Assembly: GCA_964372165.1 (NCBI GenBank)
Contig: CAYJPT010000014.1
Coordinates: forward strand, 1-25,256
Source of the DNA: CAYJAD01 sp964372165
GTDB lineage: Bacteria > Desulfobacterota > Desulfovibrionia > Desulfovibrionales > Desulfovibrionaceae
DNA: 25,256 bases
Reading direction: 5' to 3'
The notes under the pieces are model-generated. The model saw only the letters and a program-made list of their open reading frames with translations. It had not been told where the DNA came from and searched no databases. This document shows, one piece after another, positions 1 to 7,626 of the stretch. The translations under genes were made by a program, and so were the position numbers. Within the stretch, counting starts at the first letter, position 1; each line of letters opens with the position of its first letter.

Positions 1-15
1 TGGCATAAATACCAC

Positions 16-284
16 GGCGTTCAAAAGACCGCCTTTGGCATAAAGCACGCCCACTCCAAATACCCCTTTGGGGACGCCAGAAACAAGTTCTGGCTTATTT
101 TACAGCACGCGAAATTTTTCTTACAGAAAAATTTCGTTAGTCGTCACGTGAAAAATATATTTTAGTACCATAAAAATACCAGAAAAGTACATTCCATGCC
201 CTTATCTATGGCATTTTTATTTGTCCATTTTTGCTAAAAAATAATTTATTTTCAGTATTTTGCATAGTTTTCCAGTGCCGACTA
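16..284 (+). repeat. Structured dispersed repeat, copy 1
   Basis: This gene-free stretch is an imperfect direct copy, about 80% identical by eye from position 45 on, of the sequence at 9081-9317. It contains an imperfect hairpin at 16-33 (GGCGTTC / GACCGCC), a GCCAGAA / TTCTGGC hairpin, a perfect 11-bp hairpin CGAAATTTTTC / GAAAAATTTCG with loop TTACA, and a long stem near 170-230 (ATAAAAATACC with GGCATTTTTAT). No coding frame fits it. Similarity to copy 2 ends at ACTA (281-284), inside the sctR stop codon. The left boundary may lie outside the window, because TGGCATAAA occurs at 1-9 and again at 36-44. Whether it is a MITE, a REP-like element or an RNA structure cannot be settled from sequence alone. 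Confidence 0.75.
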
Positions 285-935
285 CTTATAACTAAGCACT
301 AAGCCTTGCACCACCAGTGCCCATCCATCTACCAATACAAAGGCTAGTAATTTAAATGGTAATGAGACAACCGTTGGAGACATCATCATCATACCCATAG
401 CCAGTAAAATATTTGAAAAGATTATATCAATAGTCACAAAAGGTAGATAGAGTAAAAAACCCATTTCAAAAGCCGTTGTCAGCTCTGAGACTGCAAAGCT
501 TGGAATTAGTATGGAAAAATCTGTAGGACCAAGGGTTTTTGCCGCTTCCTCAGGCCAAATACGCTTGGCTGTGTTTAGAAAAAAAGCTACAGTCTTGGGG
601 TTTGAATGTGTAACTAAAAATTCTTGAAATGGCCCTTTAACCTTTTGTACAGTCTCAACCATTTCTACAATGCCCATATTAGCACTAATATTTTCATGCT
701 TTAATAAATTATAAGTTTGTATGCTAATGGGCGTCATAATAAATATGGTAAATATTATGGCTAAGCCATTTAACACCACAGTTGGTGGAACTTGTTGTAC
801 ACCAAGGGCATTACGAAGTAGCGAAAGCACCACCACAATTTTTAAATATGATGTGCAAACCATTACCAAAAATGGTGCAAGTGATAGTAATAACAATCCC
901 AGTACTAGCATTATGGGATCCATGGTCTGAATCAT
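282..935 (-). CDS. sctR: T3SS export apparatus protein SctR (YscR/HrcR)
   Basis: This 217-residue inner-membrane protein belongs to the FliP/YscR family. In that family it forms the SctRST export gate through which unfolded substrates enter the needle channel. Family hallmarks are visible: an N-terminal hydrophobic helix followed by TSYLKIVVVLSLLRNALG, the VPPTVVLNGLAIIFT segment, and a C-terminal membrane region ending near VDGWALVVQGLVLSYK. The length is normal for the family. The start is ATG with AAGGA about 8 nt upstream; a second in-frame ATG at residue 5 is possible. It follows sctQ by 78 nt. Normally sctS comes next, but here the structured repeat begins at the stop codon. Identification is secure. 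Confidence 0.96.
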   Translation of the reverse strand: MIQTMDPIMLVLGLLLLSLAPFLVMVCTSYLKIVVVLSLLRNALGVQQVPPTVVLNGLAIIFTIFIMTPISIQTYNLLKHENISANMGIVEMVETVQKVKGPFQEFLVTHSNPKTVAFFLNTAKRIWPEEAAKTLGPTDFSILIPSFAVSELTTAFEMGFLLYLPFVTIDIIFSNILLAMGMMMMSPTVVSLPFKLLAFVLVDGWALVVQGLVLSYK

Positions 936-1013
936 AAATCTTCCTTTGTAAGTGCGTTGAAAAAAGTTAATCTAACTTCGTCTAGCTGTTTTTTTATGCA
1001 CACCTAAATACAA

Positions 1014-2096
1014 TTAAGACTTAAAAATTTCTGTTATTTGCACGCCAATTCTGCCTTCAATGTCCACAAGACTTCCTCGACCAATTTGTGTGTTACCCAC
1101 GCAAATACTTACAGGAGCATCAAGACTTTCAAGCGGACCCAAAACCATACCAGAGCAAAGCTTTGTTATATCTGCAATGCTCATGGAAACAGAACCTAAT
1201 TGGCATTGCACAGGAATATGGCAGTCCTTGGGATTTGTTAGAATTTGCTTTCTTTCTTCAATGTGTTCTTCTTGCATGTCTGCATTATTTTCAGTTGGTA
1301 ATATTTCTTTTTGTATTATATCATCTTGCATACTACTCTCCAATGTAATTTGCTTGGTAAAAACGTTTAACCTTGCTTGCAAAAAGCTGTTACCAGGGCA
1401 AAGTTTAATGGCAATGTTGTTTGTTTGTGTTGGCATAAGTAGACAATCGCCTCTTTGCAATTGCTCAATATCATTTAACATCAAAGGTTTGGTTTGCCAG
1501 ACAACCGCAATATTAATCTTTGTATTTTCAAATTCTTGAGTAAGGTTTAAGTCAGCGTTTGACTCATGCTCTTGCTTGTAAACTATGATTTTTTGCTCAA
1601 GTATTTCCAGTAAGGTTTGGGGCAAGTCAGTTATAATACCGCGGGTTAAGTTACCAGCGTTTGCAGTATCATTTAACGTAAAAGACAAAGATTGTACATT
1701 ATTTCCATTAAAGCTCTGGTCTAGAAGATTAAATGTTACAAGTGAACAATCAATCTCTAATATTTTAGATAAATTTTGCAAGAACGCCGTAGCATTATTT
1801 TCTATGATAATGTCTAAAAGTTCAGCAGGCAAAAAAGGTATATGCTTTGCTTCAAGTGGTGGAAGAATTAAGGGGACAAGGCTTTCTAAATAACAATTGC
1901 ATTTATGCGAAGCAATATTAATTTGCATTACGCAAGCCCAAGTGCGTGAAAATATATTATCATCAAAAAGTAATTCGCATTGCCATTTTTTTTCACCAGC
2001 ATTAATGAGTATGTTTGGCTTAGTTGCAAGTATTGCATTTTGTAAGCGTGCATACACTGTGGAGAGTGTTTGTGGATTAAATTTCTGTACGTTCAT
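1014..2096 (-). CDS. sctQ: T3SS cytoplasmic ring (sorting platform) protein SctQ
   Basis: This 360-residue protein belongs to the YscQ/HrcQ/FliM-FliN family. The C-terminal SpoA (surface presentation of antigens) domain is recognisable at about 296-357, from VQCQLGSVSMSIADITKL through GPLESLDAPVSICVGNTQIG to VDIEGRIGVQITEI. The N-terminal two thirds are poorly conserved, as is usual for the family. SctQ builds the cytoplasmic sorting platform with SctK and SctL. An internal translation start that would give a separate SpoA fragment is known in relatives, but I could not confirm one here. The start is ATG with AAGG about 8 nt upstream. The gene is divergent from the anti-sigma antagonist with only 65 nt between, so sctQ-sctR probably has its own promoter, split from sctC-P. 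Confidence 0.9.
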   Translation of the reverse strand: MNVQKFNPQTLSTVYARLQNAILATKPNILINAGEKKWQCELLFDDNIFSRTWACVMQINIASHKCNCYLESLVPLILPPLEAKHIPFLPAELLDIIIENNATAFLQNLSKILEIDCSLVTFNLLDQSFNGNNVQSLSFTLNDTANAGNLTRGIITDLPQTLLEILEQKIIVYKQEHESNADLNLTQEFENTKINIAVVWQTKPLMLNDIEQLQRGDCLLMPTQTNNIAIKLCPGNSFLQARLNVFTKQITLESSMQDDIIQKEILPTENNADMQEEHIEERKQILTNPKDCHIPVQCQLGSVSMSIADITKLCSGMVLGPLESLDAPVSICVGNTQIGRGSLVDIEGRIGVQITEIFKS

Positions 2097-2097
2097 A

Positions 2098-2161
2098 TCT
2101 TGCCTTATTACGCACTATGCGCTATTATATTTGCATAAAATGTTTTATTTATGGGGTAAAT
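2098..2161. promoter_or_regulatory. Divergent promoter region between sctQ and the STAS gene
   Basis: These 64-65 nt separate two divergently read genes, so both promoters must lie here or in the flanking coding sequence. On the minus strand there is a perfect TATAAT (2124-2129) suited to sctQ, but no good -35 at 16-18 nt. A small inverted repeat, CGCA-CTA-TGCG, lies next to it and could be an operator. On the plus strand GGGG (2153-2156) is the ribosome site of the STAS gene. The promoter call is tentative. Confidence 0.3.
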
Positions 2162-2497
2162 ATGGAAATTTCTATTGAGCAATTGCCAAGCACTCTTGTG
2201 GTAAGTATGATTGGATCTCTTGATGCTATGGCAGCGCCTAGTGTGGATAAAGCCATGCAAGATGCTTTTGCAAACTTTAGTCCTAGTAAGTGCATTTTCC
2301 GTATGGATGGGGTTGATTATATTAGCTCTGCCGGCCTGCGCTCTGTACTTGGTGTTGCTAAAACCATGCGCAAGCTTAAAGGGCAACTTATTTTTGTGGG
2401 CATTGTACCAGCCGTGCGTGAAGTTCTTGATATGTCTGGATTTACTTCTTATTTTAAGGAGTTCCCTAATTATGAAGATGCTTTGCATATGGCTTAA
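2162..2497 (+). CDS. STAS-domain anti-sigma factor antagonist (RsbV/BtrV-like)
   Basis: This 111-residue single STAS-domain protein would be the switch component of a partner-switching system: unphosphorylated it binds the cognate kinase, and phosphorylation releases it. The signature is DYISSAGLRSVLGVA, and Ser56 aligns with the serine phosphorylated in the SpoIIAA/RsbV family. A frame opening at 2117 exists, but ATG 2162 has GGGG 5 nt upstream and gives the normal domain length, so I chose it. The HATPase kinase gene follows 69 nt downstream. Both are inserted on the opposite strand inside the T3SS gene run, between sctP and sctQ. The role in T3SS control is inferred from context and from Bordetella BtrV. 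Confidence 0.88.
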   Translation: MEISIEQLPSTLVVSMIGSLDAMAAPSVDKAMQDAFANFSPSKCIFRMDGVDYISSAGLRSVLGVAKTMRKLKGQLIFVGIVPAVREVLDMSGFTSYFKEFPNYEDALHMA

Positions 2498-2566
2498 TGC
2501 GTTAATAATCATATATGATAAATGATTGAATTTAATGATTTTGCATACGGAGGAATAAGTTGACTT

Positions 2567-3046
2567 ATGCAAACTCCAGTTCATATTCGTGTGGTTGCAA
2601 GCATTGATAGTTTGCCAATTTTGCAGGAATTTGTCCTTAGCACAGCCGATAATATGCATATAGATGAAGAAAGGCGCGGGCATTTGCGTCTTTTGGTGGA
2701 GGAGCTTTTTATTAATATATGTACGCATGGTCAATATGCTACCTATGTTGATTTTTGCTTGCAAAAAAAATATGTTAACTATCAAGCAGAAGCACATAAT
2801 CTATCTTACCAAGAGCCTAAAGTTTCACTACATTGTTTCATGCGTGATGATGGCGTGCCCTTTAATCCGCTTAGACAAAATAGTGATTCACAAATGCCCT
2901 CAACTAAACCCTCAGCAAATCTAGCGGATATTCCCTTGAAAAACCGAGACTTTGGCGGAATGGGACTCATTCTTTTGTATAAGCTTGCAAAGCATACTAA
3001 CTATAGTTATCTCGAAAAAGAAAATTATCTTTCCTTTGAACTTTGA
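2567..3046 (+). CDS. HATPase_c serine kinase / anti-sigma factor (RsbW/BtrW-like)
   Basis: This 159-residue GHKL-fold kinase belongs to the SpoIIAB/RsbW type. The N box is LLVEELFINICTHG (Glu45, Glu46, Asn50), the G1 box is RDDGVPFNP (Asp95, Gly96) and the G2 box is GGMGL (130-134). Members phosphorylate their STAS partner and sequester a sigma factor or another target. A hydrophilic insert at about 66-86 and a Ser/Pro-rich stretch before the G2 box make it a little longer than minimal RsbW. The start is ATG 2567 with GGAGGA 12 nt upstream, a rather long spacing. The stop lies 15 nt from the stop of the convergent sctP, with no terminator between, so antisense read-through into sctP is likely. 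No sigma-factor gene is in the window, so its target is unknown. Confidence 0.87.
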   Translation: MQTPVHIRVVASIDSLPILQEFVLSTADNMHIDEERRGHLRLLVEELFINICTHGQYATYVDFCLQKKYVNYQAEAHNLSYQEPKVSLHCFMRDDGVPFNPLRQNSDSQMPSTKPSANLADIPLKNRDFGGMGLILLYKLAKHTNYSYLEKENYLSFEL

Positions 3047-3061
3047 TGAAATAATCAGTAT

Positions 3062-3685
3062 TTATGCTTCATCTTTCCACAAAAAGTTACCGCGTGAACG
3101 CTGATCACTTTGACTATCACCTTGTTTATTATCGGTATTTCTATCAAGCTCTACAATGCTAACCCCAATTTCTGTATTTTTGCAACTTGCATGCAAACGA
3201 GCGGTTAAATTATCCACATTTTGGTGTAATATTAACGCACTATCGTTGTTCTTTGTTTGCATCTCTACAAAAAGTTTACCTTCTTCAAGGCGTAAAATAA
3301 TTTGCGTATCATGTAAGATATCGTTTTTTACATTTATCCTAACTTCATTTTTATTTTCAGAGCTTGCAACTAAGATGTTATCTACAAGTTTGTTTAATGT
3401 GTCTGTATCAATTTCACGCACACTAGATGCATTAATTTGTTCACTTGTTTGCACATTTGTTATGTCTTGACTGTTACCCATGAGGCTTGCAAGTATATTT
3501 TGCCCATAGGTATTTTTTGCTTGGTCAGATACTTCAACTTGTTGAAGTATCTTCTTACCTTGTTCTTTATCTTGCATAAAAGTATTAAATTTTTCTAAAT
3601 CCTTAGCTCCAACTTGCTTTTTAGGTTCAGCTTTAATGTTTTGCGCCTCATGGATATTATTATCAGCACTTTTAATTTTGTTCAT
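3062..3685 (-). CDS. sctP: T3SS needle-length regulator SctP (HpaP/YscP-like)
   Basis: This 207-residue protein is polar and Lys/Gln/Asn-rich in its N-terminal half. Its C-terminal domain, about residues 95-175, has the HpaP/SctP/FliK-type pattern (VRINVKNDILHDTQIILRLE, then LFVEMQT and further on TARLHASC). The family acts as a secreted ruler and substrate-specificity switch with SctU. It is shorter than Yersinia YscP, closer to HpaP size. The start overlaps the sctO stop as ATGA, with GGAGGG just upstream, so translation is coupled. Position directly after sctO matches Yersinia. The family call rests on position plus the C-terminal pattern, because N-terminal regions do not align across this family. 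Confidence 0.78.
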   Translation of the reverse strand: MNKIKSADNNIHEAQNIKAEPKKQVGAKDLEKFNTFMQDKEQGKKILQQVEVSDQAKNTYGQNILASLMGNSQDITNVQTSEQINASSVREIDTDTLNKLVDNILVASSENKNEVRINVKNDILHDTQIILRLEEGKLFVEMQTKNNDSALILHQNVDNLTARLHASCKNTEIGVSIVELDRNTDNKQGDSQSDQRSRGNFLWKDEA

Positions 3686-4137
3686 AAGCCCTCCGCTTCA
3701 GCTTCTTCGGCTTTTTCCTGTAAAAGTTTTTGTTCAGTACTCCAGAGCTTATGGTGTTCAAGTATCTTTGCTTGCTCTTTTCTGTCATGTAGCCATTTGG
3801 CATGGGCCTGCTCTTCTTCGTTTTGCTTTAACTTTAACTTTGTTTTGGCTGCATTGACCTCATCTGCAAGCATTTGTTCTTTATCAACTAATTGCTTGAC
3901 TTTAATATGAAATTCATCTAAGCGTTTTTGTGAAACCACTTCTCCCTTAATTTCTGTAAAAAGTAATTTTTCTTTTTTAGGTCGCTCAAGCTTAAAAGAA
4001 TTATATACCTCTATGGCTTTTTGCAGGGCTTGCTCAGCCACAATTTTTTCGTCGCGCGCCTTACTAAGCTCTCTTTGGGATTGCTCCTCACGCATTGCAC
4101 AAACACGTAAAAAAGCCTGCAAAGGGTATTTATTCAC
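3682..4137 (-). CDS. sctO: T3SS stalk protein SctO (YscO)
   Basis: This 151-residue coiled-coil protein is very rich in Glu, Lys and Gln. The family links the ATPase SctN to the export gate SctV, much like FliJ. I chose GTG 4137 because it overlaps the sctN stop as GTGA and gives the family-like start KYPLQAFLRVCAMREEQSQ. A longer frame opening at 4167 only adds ten residues inside sctN. Upstream Shine-Dalgarno is weak, consistent with translational coupling. Heptad-like helix runs through about residues 10-145. It sits between sctN and sctP as in Yersinia. The call is based on position, size, coiled coil and the N-terminal motif. Confidence 0.85.
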   Translation of the reverse strand: MNKYPLQAFLRVCAMREEQSQRELSKARDEKIVAEQALQKAIEVYNSFKLERPKKEKLLFTEIKGEVVSQKRLDEFHIKVKQLVDKEQMLADEVNAAKTKLKLKQNEEEQAHAKWLHDRKEQAKILEHHKLWSTEQKLLQEKAEEAEAEGL

Positions 4138-5450
4138 GCAATACAATCTCTTAGCATTTGCAGACATTCTTCAAAGCTATGCTTCTCATACTTATCTTGT
4201 TGTAAAAAACTACGCATCATCTCGATATGTTCAATAGCTTTATCCGCCAAATGATCAGTGCCCTTTTTGTATTCACCGATCTGTACTAATAATGAAATTT
4301 CTTCATATTTGGCATAAAGCTTACGAAATTCTTGGGCAAGGCTTTGATGCTCTTTACTGGTTACTGCACCCATGACGCGGCTAATGGATGCAAGCATGTC
4401 AATGGCTGGATAGTGATTAGCAGCTGCAAGATTACGCGAAAGAATAATATGCCCATCCAAAATGGAGCGAGTTTCGTCAGCAATGGGCTCTGTCATGTCA
4501 TCACCCTCTACAAGCACAGTATAAAAAGCCGTTATGGATCCTTTATCCGAATTGCCAGCACGTTCCATAAGGCGTGGCAAAGAAGAAAATACCGAAGGTG
4601 GAAAGCCTCGCCTAGTTGGAGGTTCACCAGCTGCAAGACCAATTTCGCGTAAAGCTCTTGCAAATCGTGTGACAGAATCCATTAAGAGCAAAACATTTTT
4701 GCCTTCATCGCGAAAATACTCGGCAATGGCAGTGGCAACATAGGCTGATTTTAATCTCTCCATGGAGGACCTATCCGAGGTAGAAACCACAAGCACAGAT
4801 TTTGCCAAACCTTCTTCACCAAGGTCATACTCTATAAATTCACGCACCTCTCGACCACGTTCACCCACTAAAGCAAGCACAGTCACATCAACATTAGCTC
4901 CGCGCACAAGAGAAGAAAGTAAGGTACTTTTACCACCACCAGCTGCTGCAAAAATGCCCATGCGCTGCCCTGTGCCACAAGTTAATAGACCATCTATGCA
5001 TTTAATACCTAAGTTGACAGGACTAGAAATTATTTTACGCTTAAGTGGAGATGGTGGGTCTGCATAAACGGGATAATGCTTATGCCCCTCAATGGCAGGA
5101 CCACCATCTATGGGTTGCCCAAGACCATCAAGCACTCGCCCAATCAATTCTGGACCAACAGCTACAGAATGTGTTGTACCAGAAGGTATAACCTCTGTGG
5201 CAGTGGAAAGACCATGCATTTCACCAAGGGGAGTTAAAATTGCAGCTTCATTGGAAAAACCTACCACTTCAGCGTAAAGTTGAAGCTCATCCCATGGATT
5301 ACGCAAAAGGCATACTTCGCCAATGCGTACACCAGGCACAATAGCTTTTATTATTGTACCGGTAACTTCCTTAACTTGCCCTCGTACCTCAACCGAAACA
5401 GAAGTTTTGAGAGCATTTTCTAAGGTATTACTAATATAAGAAAGACGCAT
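4134..5450 (-). CDS. sctN: T3SS ATPase SctN (YscN/HrcN)
   Basis: This 438-residue hexameric ATPase energises substrate unfolding and chaperone release at the base of the injectisome. Walker A is GIFAAAGGGKST (165-176, Lys174) and Walker B is VLLLMDS (253-259, Asp258). The F1/FliI-family stretch EPPTRRGFPPSVFSSLPRL (276-294) is intact, as is the catalytic-glutamate region ALVGERGREVREF (193-205). Length and motifs are complete, so it should be active. The start is ATG with AAAAGGT about 7 nt upstream, only 2 nt after the sctL stop. The stop overlaps the sctO start. It is the most securely identified gene here. Confidence 0.98.
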   Translation of the reverse strand: MRLSYISNTLENALKTSVSVEVRGQVKEVTGTIIKAIVPGVRIGEVCLLRNPWDELQLYAEVVGFSNEAAILTPLGEMHGLSTATEVIPSGTTHSVAVGPELIGRVLDGLGQPIDGGPAIEGHKHYPVYADPPSPLKRKIISSPVNLGIKCIDGLLTCGTGQRMGIFAAAGGGKSTLLSSLVRGANVDVTVLALVGERGREVREFIEYDLGEEGLAKSVLVVSTSDRSSMERLKSAYVATAIAEYFRDEGKNVLLLMDSVTRFARALREIGLAAGEPPTRRGFPPSVFSSLPRLMERAGNSDKGSITAFYTVLVEGDDMTEPIADETRSILDGHIILSRNLAAANHYPAIDMLASISRVMGAVTSKEHQSLAQEFRKLYAKYEEISLLVQIGEYKKGTDHLADKAIEHIEMMRSFLQQDKYEKHSFEECLQMLRDCIA

Positions 5451-5452
5451 GT

Positions 5453-6073
5453 TTATACCTTTTTCAAATGTTCTTCAAACACACGACGTAAAACGGCCAT
5501 TTGTACTGAAAGTGACGCGTCTATAATTCCGAGATTACTTTCTAATACACAAGCACCTAAGGGTAGTTTTGTATCAGCAACAATACGTATATTATCAATA
5601 CCATAGGCAGTATTTGCAATACTTGCAATTTCATTTTGTACCAATTGCAAATCTTGTGGACAAACATGTATAACAACATCTTTTTGACCACGTACGTAGC
5701 TTAAAGAGCGTCGCACAACACTAATAATTTTTTCTTCTGGGGGAATTTCATCAAGCACGCGTTGCAAAGATTTCATCACAAGGTCAACGGTGGTTTTTTC
5801 AAGGCTTTCAATAAAATCAATACCTTTAGCAATAGCCTCAAAGGTGCGTTCGGCCATTTCAAGTCGGCCTTCTTCAAGGCCCTCTTCGTAGCCACGGGCT
5901 TTTTCTTGTTCAAATGTCTTCTGTGCTTCTTGCCTAATATTTAGTGCTTCGTCCCTTGCGGCTTGTAAAATTTCATTAGCCTCAAGTAAGGTTGTGTACT
6001 CATGAGCTTTCAAGATGCAAGCGTCGGGATCTATTTGAATATGTTGCTTTTTTAAGCAAAAAATGTTGTCCAT
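5453..6073 (-). CDS. sctL: T3SS ATPase regulator/stator SctL (YscL)
   Basis: This 206-residue protein belongs to the FliH/YscL family, which holds the ATPase SctN to the sorting platform and restrains it. Visible features are an N-terminal IDPDACILKAHEY segment, a charged helix with YEEGLEEGRLEMAERTFEAI at about 80-100, and the C-terminal FliH-like domain ending in ASLSVQMAVLRRVFEEHL. An open frame continues to 6130, but ATG 6073 is preceded by a strong GGGAGGAAGG and gives the expected N-terminus. That start overlaps the end of sctK by 22 nt. sctN follows after 2 nt. Confidence 0.9.
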   Translation of the reverse strand: MDNIFCLKKQHIQIDPDACILKAHEYTTLLEANEILQAARDEALNIRQEAQKTFEQEKARGYEEGLEEGRLEMAERTFEAIAKGIDFIESLEKTTVDLVMKSLQRVLDEIPPEEKIISVVRRSLSYVRGQKDVVIHVCPQDLQLVQNEIASIANTAYGIDNIRIVADTKLPLGACVLESNLGIIDASLSVQMAVLRRVFEEHLKKV

Positions 6074-6873
6074 CCTTCCTCCCAAGGGCATGCAATCTCT
6101 TTGTACAATAATACGCGTAAGAGTGGCCAAGCATTATTATTTGTTGAGCTAAATGGGCTGATTTGGCTTTGTGCACTGCTTGGAAAATGCTTGGAAAAAA
6201 TTTCAATATTTGGTACATAGGCACAAAGTTCATCTAAAATTACTAAACTGCGCAAAAACAAGTTTTGCCCACCATCTTGCACACAGCTAAGCACTGACCA
6301 AAGACCATATGCTACAATGCATTCATCAATTTTTAAGCCCTCAAAGCCAAGTGTGCTTGCATCTTGCATAGCATTTTGACGTACAAGTGCAGCATGGTTT
6401 TGATACATTTGTGATTTTTTCAAACTAAATTCATACGCACTAATATATTTGGCTTGGCCTTTGTAGGGTGTTATATCTTCAAGTGCGCGTATTTTTTCAA
6501 CGTCTTTACGAGACACTGTTTTAGTAATTTCATTTGCACAAATGGTCATACCAGCCATAAGAACAAGATGATATAAATGCTCCTTTGGAAGTAGGGCTAT
6601 ACGCGTAATACTATTTGAAAAATCTTCATTTCGTAAGCTATTTATACCAAGAGGTTTGCAAAAAAACTCCTCGTGTCCACCAAGGTTTTTGCACTGCATA
6701 ACTAGCTTATACAAATTTAAATTATCATTAGTTTCAATTTCATTAACGTGGCACAATCTTTGAGGTATGTTATAAACAAAGCTTTCATAATATTCAGCTA
6801 ATACCCTTAAGAATAAAGGATTATTATGAAAAATATGTTCATAAAATTTACTTTGCCCCATTGTACCTTGCAT
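6052..6873 (-). CDS. sctK: T3SS sorting-platform accessory protein SctK (YscK)
   Basis: This 273-residue cytoplasmic protein has no membrane segment. The family connects SctD to SctQ in the sorting platform. The motif ITRIALLPKEHLYHLVLMAG at about 88-107 resembles the YscK/PscK RIALLP region, and the gene lies between sctJ and sctL as in Yersinia. SctK is poorly conserved, so the call leans on synteny. The start is ATG 6873, 3 nt after the sctJ stop; a second ATG at 6861 has a comparable AAGG upstream and cannot be excluded. The end overlaps the sctL start by 22 nt. Confidence 0.78.
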   Translation of the reverse strand: MQGTMGQSKFYEHIFHNNPLFLRVLAEYYESFVYNIPQRLCHVNEIETNDNLNLYKLVMQCKNLGGHEEFFCKPLGINSLRNEDFSNSITRIALLPKEHLYHLVLMAGMTICANEITKTVSRKDVEKIRALEDITPYKGQAKYISAYEFSLKKSQMYQNHAALVRQNAMQDASTLGFEGLKIDECIVAYGLWSVLSCVQDGGQNLFLRSLVILDELCAYVPNIEIFSKHFPSSAQSQISPFSSTNNNAWPLLRVLLYKEIACPWEEGWTTFFA

Positions 6874-6876
6874 ACA

Positions 6877-7626
6877 TTAACCTTTATTTTTCATATATCT
6901 TGGCCATGCCCAAAACCCTAAGGTTGTGCATAATAAGACAATAATCAGGCCAATAAGTGCCCAAATGAGACCAACCGATGATGGCGCTACTTTTATGCCT
7001 AGCACTGTTTTAAATTGTGTTGGGGAAGCATTTTTTACAGCTGGTGCTGCAAATAAAAATACTGAAATATTTTCATATTTTAAATTTTGGATGCTTTTTT
7101 CAACCAATTGCTTTATGCGTGCAACTTCATTCTCAATACTGGCATCATGTCTGTGTTTAATAAATATAGAGGCTGAAGAAGGTGCTGAGGTATTGCCAAA
7201 GGCATCTGTAGTTGGCAACACCACATGTACTCGCGCATCCAATACACCATTAATAAGAGCAATACTACCGGCAACTTCTTGCGAAAGGGCAAAAATAAGT
7301 CTGGCATTTTCTTCTAGCGGTGTGGAAACAACACCTTCTTTTTTAAACACATTTCCAAGTGAGTCATAGCTTGCTCGTGGCAGACCTTCAGCTTCGAGCA
7401 TTTGCACGCTTGCTCCAAAGTCTACCTCATCCACAAGCACAGAAAAAAGTCCAGCCTGCCCAGGTTGCTTTTGTGCAACAATACCCTTGCCATCAAGAAA
7501 AGCTACAATTTCATTAGCTGAACTTTCAGATATATCTGTAAAAACAGTAGTTTGACATCCATACAAAAACAAAGTGCTACACACAAGCAAACTAAGACAT
7601 ATGGTTCGCATATTTTTTACTATCAT
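6877..7626 (-). CDS. sctJ: T3SS inner-membrane ring lipoprotein SctJ (YscJ/PrgK)
   Basis: This 249-residue protein forms the inner-membrane ring with SctD. It has a lipoprotein signal peptide with lipobox FLYGC (Cys24), the two periplasmic ring-building subdomains (ANEIVAFLDGKGIVA onward, then ALSQEVAGSIALINGVLDARVHV), and one C-terminal membrane helix at about 218-241. All are typical of YscJ. The start ATG overlaps the sctI stop as TAATG, with AAAGGG upstream. A second ATG at residue 6 would still give a complete signal peptide. Identification is secure. Confidence 0.96.
   Translation of the reverse strand: MIVKNMRTICLSLLVCSTLFLYGCQTTVFTDISESSANEIVAFLDGKGIVAQKQPGQAGLFSVLVDEVDFGASVQMLEAEGLPRASYDSLGNVFKKEGVVSTPLEENARLIFALSQEVAGSIALINGVLDARVHVVLPTTDAFGNTSAPSSASIFIKHRHDASIENEVARIKQLVEKSIQNLKYENISVFLFAAPAVKNASPTQFKTVLGIKVAPSSVGLIWALIGLIIVLLCTTLGFWAWPRYMKNKG

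Noticed and set aside
2108..2797. A 229-codon minus-strand open frame opposite the STAS and kinase genes
   Set aside because: The plus-strand frames there have clear domain motifs. The minus frame has no recognisable pattern, odd His/Asn-rich composition and overlaps the sctQ start region.
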